Positions 58,798 through 64,000 of a DNA stretch of 64,000 bases are shown one piece after another. Position 1 is the stretch's first letter, and every line of letters begins with the position of its first letter. The notes beneath the pieces were generated by a model that searched no databases, was not told the DNA's origin, and was given only the letters and a program-made list of their open reading frames with translations. The position numbers and the translations under genes are program-made. Source of the DNA: Natronospirillum sp965602035 (lineage in GTDB: Bacteria; Pseudomonadota; Gammaproteobacteria; Pseudomonadales; Natronospirillaceae); the NCBI GenBank assembly GCA_965602035.1, contig OZ271919.1, positions 1,674,001 through 1,738,000 of the forward strand, in the 5' to 3' direction.

Positions 58798-60285
58798 ATG
58801 AGCCAGACATTCGACCGCAATGAGCGACCGGATTACGATGCCGTTATACAGGCCATTACCGACTACGTGTCGGAGCAGCACACATTCAGCGACGAGGCAC
58901 TGCGCACCGCTCGCTACTGCCTGATGGATACACTGGGGTGCGGCTTGCTTGCCCTGCAGTTCCCGGCCTGCACCAAACTGCTTGGCCCGGTGGTGCCCGG
59001 AACGCAGGTGCCATTCGGTGTGCGGGTTCCGGGCACCGACCTGAGCCTGGACCCGATAAAGGGTGCCTGGGATATCGGCGCGACCATTCGCTGGCTTGAT
59101 TACAATGATACCTGGCTGGCTGCAGAGTGGGGCCACCCGTCGGACAATCTGGGGGCACTGCTGGCGGTGATGGACCACCTGTCACAGAAACGGGTAGCCA
59201 GTGGTGGGCCACCCTTTACTGTGGCTCAACTGCTGGAAGCCATGGTGAAAGCGCACGAAATCCAGGGGGTACTCGCTCTGGACAACAGCTTCAACCGGGT
59301 CGGTCTGGACCATGTCCTGCTGGTTCGCGTGGCATCGACCGCGGTAGCAACCTGGCTGATGGGTGGCACGCGAGAGCAGATACTGTCTGCCGTGTCACAT
59401 GCGTGGGTGGATGGTTCGGCACTGCGTACCTATCGACATGCGCCCAATGCCGGGCCCCGAAAATCCTGGGCAGCCGGTGATGCCTGTGCCCGCGCTGTCC
59501 GCCTCGCCGATATCGCACTGCGCGGTGAACCCGGCGTTCCGGGGGCGCTTTCAGCGGCCAAATGGGGCTTTCAGGACGTGTCGTTCAGCACGACCAATGC
59601 AGATCATCAACTGAAACCACCCGAGCAGAGGCAAGTCAGATTGTCGCAGCCTCTGGGCAGTTACGTCATGGAGAACATCCTGTTCAAGGTGTCTTTTCCG
59701 GCTGAATTTCACGCCCAGACCGCCGCAGAGGCAGCGGTCACCCTGCACCAACAGGTTAAAGGTCGCGCTGACGAGATAGATCGCGTGGCGCTCCACACGC
59801 ACGAAAGCGCCATACGCATCATTTCCAAGGTCGGAGCTCTGGACAACCCGGCCGACCGGGACCATTGCCTGCAGTACATGACCGCGGTGCCGCTGCTATT
59901 CGGGGCCCTGACCGCAGACCATTATGAGGATGACTTTCACCATGCTCACCCGGAGATTGACGCTCTACGGGAAAAAATGACGGTCAGAGAAGACCCCGTC
60001 TATTCACGGGATTACCTGGATCCCGATAAACGGTCGATCGCCAATGCGGTTCAGGTCTTCTTCCGGGATGGGACCCATACCGACAAGGTCGTCGTCGAGT
60101 ACCCGCTGGGGCACCGTCGCCGCCGCGAGGAGGCTATCCCGCGGCTAATCGACAAATTCCATCGGAATGCCAGTTCGCAATTCGGCGCTGAGCGCGCAGC
60201 GGCCCTTGTCGCTCTGTTTGAAGACTCAGGCAGGCTCGGACAAATGCCTGTACACCAGTTCGTAGCGCACTTTGTAGCCGGCTGA
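58798..60285 (+). CDS. prpD: 2-methylcitrate dehydratase
   Basis: About 495 residues from M-S-Q-T-F-D-R-N-E-R, with AAGGAGA upstream; the open frame runs 24 codons further into the prpC hairpin without support. MmgE/PrpD family words include L-M-D-T-L-G-C-G, W-L-D-Y-N-D-T-W, G-H-P-S-D-N-L-G and H-T-H-E-S-A. It is a cofactor-free enzyme that makes 2-methylaconitate or methylaconitate-like product; the AcnB hydratase would complete the cycle elsewhere. It is the last gene of prpBCD. Confidence 0.94.
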   Translation: MSQTFDRNERPDYDAVIQAITDYVSEQHTFSDEALRTARYCLMDTLGCGLLALQFPACTKLLGPVVPGTQVPFGVRVPGTDLSLDPIKGAWDIGATIRWLDYNDTWLAAEWGHPSDNLGALLAVMDHLSQKRVASGGPPFTVAQLLEAMVKAHEIQGVLALDNSFNRVGLDHVLLVRVASTAVATWLMGGTREQILSAVSHAWVDGSALRTYRHAPNAGPRKSWAAGDACARAVRLADIALRGEPGVPGALSAAKWGFQDVSFSTTNADHQLKPPEQRQVRLSQPLGSYVMENILFKVSFPAEFHAQTAAEAAVTLHQQVKGRADEIDRVALHTHESAIRIISKVGALDNPADRDHCLQYMTAVPLLFGALTADHYEDDFHHAHPEIDALREKMTVREDPVYSRDYLDPDKRSIANAVQVFFRDGTHTDKVVVEYPLGHRRRREEAIPRLIDKFHRNASSQFGAERAAALVALFEDSGRLGQMPVHQFVAHFVAG

Positions 60286-60337
60286 CGGACGCCGGCGAGC
60301 ACCGCACTGCCCTCGCCGAACGCCTGCCCTACTGCGG

Positions 60338-60727
60338 TCAGTGTGAATGACCACAACTGCTTCCGGGCGTATGGCTGTGGCCGCAACCGCTCCCATGACT
60401 GTGGCTGCTACTGCCCGTAGTAACACCGCCATGGATCGTTTTCCGGCTCTGAATCGAGCCGAATTTCGGGGTCTCCCGGCTGTTGCTGTACATCTTCTGC
60501 GCCAGAGCCACATTGGAGGCACAGCCGCATGCGGTCGCAGCCGGGCTCGTATAGTCCACCCGCACGTGCTTCTTCAGGCCTTTTGAGTGCAGCGCCGGCG
60601 CACTGCTGATAATGCGCCGGATGGCTTCACCCGTTTCCGGGTGATGCTCGAGCGCCGGCTCCTCAATGCCGTGCGCGATATCAAACACTTCGCCAGTCTC
60701 TGTTGAGCGGTAACTATACGTTGGCAT
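60338..60727 (-). CDS. FmdB-like protein without zinc-ribbon cysteines, His/Cys-rich tail
   Basis: 129 residues. The first 65 align to FmdB/CxxC zinc-ribbon proteins (M-P-T-Y-S-Y-R; I-R-R-I-I-S-S-A-P-A-L-H-S-K-G), but every ligand Cys is changed: Ser8, Thr11, His29 and Thr32 occupy the four Cys positions. The C-terminus carries H-S-H-G-S-G-C-G-H-S-H and C-G-H-S-H, a likely metal-binding tail, and there is a central A-C-G-C motif. FmdB members are small putative regulators first seen near formamidase. It starts 22 bases after the M24 hydrolase stop, so it is the last gene of that operon. A metal delivery or storage role is possible (inference). Confidence 0.75.
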   Translation of the reverse strand: MPTYSYRSTETGEVFDIAHGIEEPALEHHPETGEAIRRIISSAPALHSKGLKKHVRVDYTSPAATACGCASNVALAQKMYSNSRETPKFGSIQSRKTIHGGVTTGSSSHSHGSGCGHSHTPGSSCGHSH

Positions 60728-60749
60728 AATTCATCCTTGGTAATTCCGC

Positions 60750-62054
60750 TTAATATTCGTTGGCAACGAACAGTTCCTGTGCCGGGAACAGGGTAATCAC
60801 CCGACACCCGTCCTTCGTCACCACCACCTCTTCCTCAATGCGCGCAGCGCCGCTACCGTCCACCGCCGGACAGTAAGTCTCGAGCGCGAACACCATACCC
60901 TCCTGCAGTTCAAAGGGGTTTTCGAACGACACAAGCCGGCTGATGATGGGGCGCTCATGCAACGCAAGGCCAAGGCCATGCCCGAACTGAAGGCCGAACG
61001 CTTCCATTTCGCTGTTGAACCCGAACTCCTGGGCAGCCGGCCAGACTGCGGCTATTTTGTCTGTGGTCATGCCCGGCTTCACAAGGTTGATGGCCGCATC
61101 GATCCACTCCCGGGCCTTCCGATACGCATCGACCTGAGCCGGTGTTTTGCTGCCCACATTGAGCGTCCGGTAGTAGCAGGTCCGATAGCCCATATACGAC
61201 TGGATAACGTCAAAGAACGCCTGGTCGCCGGGCCGATACATGCGGTCGGTAAAATTGTGCGGGTGGGGGCTGCAACGCTCGCCGGACACGGCGTTGATCG
61301 CTTCAACGTCATCCGAGCCATTGTCGTACAGGAACTTGTTGGCCAGGGCCACCATCTCGTTCTCGCGTGTCCCGGGCTTGAGGTTGTCGGCAATGAGCTG
61401 ATAGCAACCGTCGACCATGGAGGCAGACTGATTGAGCAGAATGATCTCATCCATGCTCTTTATCTGTCGGGCGCTCAGCATTACCTGTTGCACATCACGG
61501 ACGTCCAGACCTTCACGCTGCAGGGCAAAGAGCATAGGCGGCTCGCAGATATCGACGCCAATCGGCATGTCCGCCACACCCTCAGACTTGAGAATGTCAT
61601 GAATTTCTTTCGCGGCGTTCCTGAAGAGGCCCGCCTCTTCCGCCACCGCACCACGGAGCCCGAGCATACCGGCACGCCAATGGTCATTCTCGAACCAGGG
61701 GTTATAGATCCGGTGGTGCGCCGCAGCACTGCCGAAATCCCAGAGGTAAGGATCAGAGTTACCGGTAAAGAGCGCGTACCGGCACACTTTGTCGCGGGTC
61801 CATTCTCCGATCACGCTACTGGTCAGATAGCGAATATTGTTGTTATCAAAGCAGAGCATGGCGCCGAGGTCCGATTCGGCGAGCGCCTGGCGGGCACGTT
61901 CCACCCGATACTTGTGGAGGCGACGAAAGTCGACCCGCTCCTCAAAATCCACATTCATGCGCCCGGGAGCGCCGATGGGTCGATTCCAGTCCCAGCGTGG
62001 GTCCAGCGCGTTTTCATCAACTTTTATGGGCTCAACGTTGGTGCTATTAGTCAT
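60750..62054 (-). CDS. M24-family hydrolase (creatinase/prolidase fold), one metal ligand replaced
   Basis: 434 residues; AGGAAGGA upstream of the ATG. The N-terminal domain (L-C-F-D-N-N-N-I-R-Y-L-T) and C-terminal pita-bread domain are those of peptidase family M24. Four of five metal ligands are present: Asp in F-F-D-V-I, His in F-G-H-G-L-G, Glu in A-L-E-T-Y and Glu in I-E-E-E-V. The second Asp of the G-Y-x-x-D-x-x-R-T motif is Cys (G-Y-R-T-C-Y-Y-R-T). Non-peptidase members such as creatinase and ectoine hydrolase also deviate at the metal site. Together with the ABC genes, a small-molecule C-N or related hydrolase is more likely than a peptidase. Confidence 0.82.
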   Translation of the reverse strand: MTNSTNVEPIKVDENALDPRWDWNRPIGAPGRMNVDFEERVDFRRLHKYRVERARQALAESDLGAMLCFDNNNIRYLTSSVIGEWTRDKVCRYALFTGNSDPYLWDFGSAAAHHRIYNPWFENDHWRAGMLGLRGAVAEEAGLFRNAAKEIHDILKSEGVADMPIGVDICEPPMLFALQREGLDVRDVQQVMLSARQIKSMDEIILLNQSASMVDGCYQLIADNLKPGTRENEMVALANKFLYDNGSDDVEAINAVSGERCSPHPHNFTDRMYRPGDQAFFDVIQSYMGYRTCYYRTLNVGSKTPAQVDAYRKAREWIDAAINLVKPGMTTDKIAAVWPAAQEFGFNSEMEAFGLQFGHGLGLALHERPIISRLVSFENPFELQEGMVFALETYCPAVDGSGAARIEEEVVVTKDGCRVITLFPAQELFVANEY

Positions 62055-62093
62055 AACTTGTTCGTCCTTCCTGTTTCAATCCGGACCATGGCC

Positions 62094-63617
62094 TCACGCG
62101 TGGGCATGATCTTCGTTGTCCGTTCTGATACCCGAGATGGCCTTGATCAGCTTGTCCTCCGTGACCTCGGCCGCAGTGAAGGTCCGGATGAGTTCCCCTG
62201 AATACATCGCGACAATTCGGTCGGACACATGCAGGATTTCCGGCATTTCCGAGCTGATAACGATGACCGCGTAACCCGATGCCGCCAGCTCCCGGATCAG
62301 GTTGTGAATCTCGGCCTTGGACCCAACGTCGATACCGCGGGTTGGCTCATCGACAATTAGCACCCTGGGCCGCATTGACAGCCATTTCCCGATAACGATT
62401 TTCTGCTGGTTGCCACCCGAGAGGTTGCCCACAGACTGCTGCCAGCCCGGTGTTCGTATATCCAGTCGATCCCGGTATTGGTCAAAAATGGCGACTTCGG
62501 CCCCGTCAGACACAAACGGGCCAGCCGTCATGGCGTCAACCTGCGGCAGAGTCATGTTGTCCCGACAATTCATGCCAAGTACCAGCCCCTGCCCCTTGCG
62601 GTCTTCCGGTACCAGTGAGATGCCGTGACTTATGGCCGTCGCCGGCGAATCGATGCGCACTTCCTCACCCTGCAGAAGGATGCGGCCCCCACTGGGGTTG
62701 CGCAGACCAAACAAGGTTTCCGCAATTTCGGTGCGTCCGGCTCCGACCAGGCCGTAAAAACCGACGACCTCACCGGCCCTTACCTGAAAGCTGACGTTCT
62801 GGAACTCCGCCCCGCAGCTGAGATCCTGCACCTCGATGGCCACATCACCCAGGGCGTGGTCAGAGACATGCCGGGACAAATCGAGCTTACGCCCGATCAT
62901 CATCTGTGTGATGCTGTCTTCCGAACTGTCGCTGGTCAGCACTGTGCCCTGGTACTGGCCGTCGCGCAGCACACTGACGCGATCGGTCATCCGGAATATT
63001 TCTTCCATGCGGTGGGAGATGTAGACAATGCCCACACCCTCTTTTTTCAGCCCCGCAATCAACTCGAATAGCACCTCTTTCTCGGCATCCGTCAGTGAAG
63101 CCGTGGGCTCGTCAAAAATGACGGCCTTCGCCTCTACCGTAAGTGCCCGCGCTATTTCGACCATTTGCTGATTGGCAATCGACAGACTGCCGACCGGCGT
63201 TTCGGCATCGAATTTCACATTGAGCTTGCGCAGAATTTCGTTGGTGTTCTCGTGTAACGCTTTCCAGTCGACACGGCCGAAAGGCAGCTTCGGGAGCTCT
63301 CCCAGGAACACGTTTTCCGCCACCGACAGCTCATCGGCCAGGCTGAGCTCCTGATGAATAAACACGATGCCGTTCTTTTTGGCCTCGATCGGATTCCTCA
63401 TGACGACCGGCTTTTCGCCGACGAAGATCTGTCCTTCATCAGGCTGATAGATGCCACCCAACACTTTCATGAGTGTCGATTTGCCGGCACCGTTTTCACC
63501 CATCAGGGCGTGCACTTCACCGGGCAGCACTTCGAGAGACACATTATCGAGCGCCTTCACGCCGGGGAAACTCTTCGAGATTCCCTCCAGGCGGAGGGCT
63601 GGCGTTGGATTGCTCAT
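62094..63617 (-). CDS. Sugar-type ABC transporter ATP-binding protein (RbsA/MglA family)
   Basis: 507 residues with two ABC domains. Domain 1: Walker A G-E-N-G-A-G-K-S-T, signature-like L-S-I-A-N-Q-Q-M-V-E. Domain 2: degenerate Walker A G-L-V-G-A-G-R-T-E, signature L-S-G-G-N-Q-Q-K-I-V-I-G. This is the CUT2 pattern (ribose, galactose, autoinducer-2 and others), but relatives also carry non-sugars. ATG overlaps the permease stop by four bases and AGGAGC precedes it. The M24 hydrolase gene follows 39 bases downstream. Confidence 0.95.
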   Translation of the reverse strand: MSNPTPALRLEGISKSFPGVKALDNVSLEVLPGEVHALMGENGAGKSTLMKVLGGIYQPDEGQIFVGEKPVVMRNPIEAKKNGIVFIHQELSLADELSVAENVFLGELPKLPFGRVDWKALHENTNEILRKLNVKFDAETPVGSLSIANQQMVEIARALTVEAKAVIFDEPTASLTDAEKEVLFELIAGLKKEGVGIVYISHRMEEIFRMTDRVSVLRDGQYQGTVLTSDSSEDSITQMMIGRKLDLSRHVSDHALGDVAIEVQDLSCGAEFQNVSFQVRAGEVVGFYGLVGAGRTEIAETLFGLRNPSGGRILLQGEEVRIDSPATAISHGISLVPEDRKGQGLVLGMNCRDNMTLPQVDAMTAGPFVSDGAEVAIFDQYRDRLDIRTPGWQQSVGNLSGGNQQKIVIGKWLSMRPRVLIVDEPTRGIDVGSKAEIHNLIRELAASGYAVIVISSEMPEILHVSDRIVAMYSGELIRTFTAAEVTEDKLIKAISGIRTDNEDHAHA

Positions 63618-64000
63618 ACTTTCAGCTCCTGTGCACCCTTCACGTTAATCTGACGATCGATGTAGAGAACAAAGATCAGGATGAGGCCAATCACCAGGTT
63701 CACAGTCGACGTGTCCGCGCCCACGTACCCGAGCCCGTTGCGCAGCAACTGGATCGCCAGTACACCGCCCAACGTGCCGATAATGGAACCGGCACCACCG
63801 GCCAGCTTGGTACCACCCAGCACGACGGCGGTGATAACCCAGAGTTCATACAGCATCCCGTCATTGGGGTTCACCGACCCGGTACCTGAGGTGAAAACCA
63901 CGGCAGAGAGCGCGGCCAGAAAGCCAATGAGCGTGAAATTGATCAGCATGTGCGGGCCGACCCGGATGCCGGCATTCTTTGCCGCCTCCCGGTTGTTGCC
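63614..64000 (-). CDS. CUT2 ABC transporter permease (RbsC-like), 5' partial
   Basis: The last 128 residues of a permease; the frame is open to the window edge (N-N-R-E-A-A-K-N-A-G-I...), so the start lies beyond. The segment holds three or four C-terminal helices with V-V-L-G-G-T-K-L-A-G-G-A-G-S and G-T-L-G-G-V-L-A-I, characteristic of RbsC-type permeases. The binding-protein gene should lie upstream, outside the window. Confidence 0.93.
   Translation of the reverse strand, partial: GNNREAAKNAGIRVGPHMLINFTLIGFLAALSAVVFTSGTGSVNPNDGMLYELWVITAVVLGGTKLAGGAGSIIGTLGGVLAIQLLRNGLGYVGADTSTVNLVIGLILIFVLYIDRQINVKGAQELKV

Noticed and set aside
60957..62201. 414-codon plus-strand ORF opposite the M24 hydrolase
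   Set aside because: The M24 frame has family motifs throughout; the antisense frame has none.
1..64000. tRNA and rRNA genes, prophage, complete IS elements
   Set aside because: No cloverleaf-like sequence with a T-loop GTTCRANNC in context, no rRNA sequence, no integrase or transposase motifs were seen on either strand.

Overview
The window is GC-rich, densely coded chromosomal DNA with the gene content of a free-living, motile gammaproteobacterium. RecBCD, AvtA, MetE/MetR, an LpxH-type phosphatase, MsbA-like exporters, cytoplasmic and Aer-like chemoreceptors, GGDEF proteins and the methylcitrate cycle all point that way. The many ABC uptake systems and REP-like repeats suggest a marine or saline Oceanospirillales/Pseudomonadales relative. 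This placement is an inference from gene content only. No rRNA, tRNA, phage, complete insertion sequence or CRISPR array was seen.

Layout. 1-9.2 kb: the end of an AttFGH-like export operon (FtsX permease plus AttH lipoprotein), an epimerase, a MerR regulator next to a two-cluster CDGSH protein, then a patch of gene decay: an Xre-ImmA/IrrE protein with an internally deleted PIN partner, a DUF4010 remnant that is both 5'-truncated and frameshifted, and a cut-off antitoxin-like ORF. 9.2-18.8 kb: recC-recB-recD on the minus strand with 4-base overlaps. 18.8-19.8 kb: a 13 x 7 bp tandem array upstream of recC and a family of inverted repeats with the arm GGGGTCAAGTCTTCATT; another copy lies at 35.5 kb and forms the 3' end of a phosphatase gene. 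19.8-31.2 kb: mostly single genes (avtA, quinone oxidoreductase, cytosolic chemoreceptor with a C-terminal sensor, 1-Cys peroxiredoxin, EamA exporter with a divergent LysR, macrodomain, Hsp20 with a good sigma-32 promoter, diguanylate cyclase, esterase, GcvA-like regulator). 31.2-37.8 kb: amino acid metabolism (class IV aminotransferase, metR/metE, TrpB2) and the LpxH-like enzyme. 38-45.2 kb: Aer-like chemoreceptor, MFS transporter overlapping a Cache-GGDEF protein, MsbA-like exporter and a DUF599 protein.

45.2-51.1 kb is a beta-glucoside operon: LacI regulator with two tandem palindromic operators, binding protein, two permeases and a GH1 glycosidase, but no ABC ATPase. 51.2-56.1 kb is an aapJQMP polar amino acid transporter followed by an atypical shikimate-kinase-like gene. 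56.7-60.3 kb is prpBCD for propionate breakdown. Converging on it from the window's right edge is a minus-strand operon: RbsC-like permease (partial), RbsA-like ATPase, an M24 creatinase/prolidase-fold hydrolase with one metal-ligand Asp changed to Cys, and an FmdB-like protein that has lost all four zinc-ribbon cysteines but carries a His/Cys-rich tail. This last operon is the best candidate for an undescribed catabolic system. The heptanucleotide array at recC and the GGGGTCAAG repeat family are the most interesting non-coding features.
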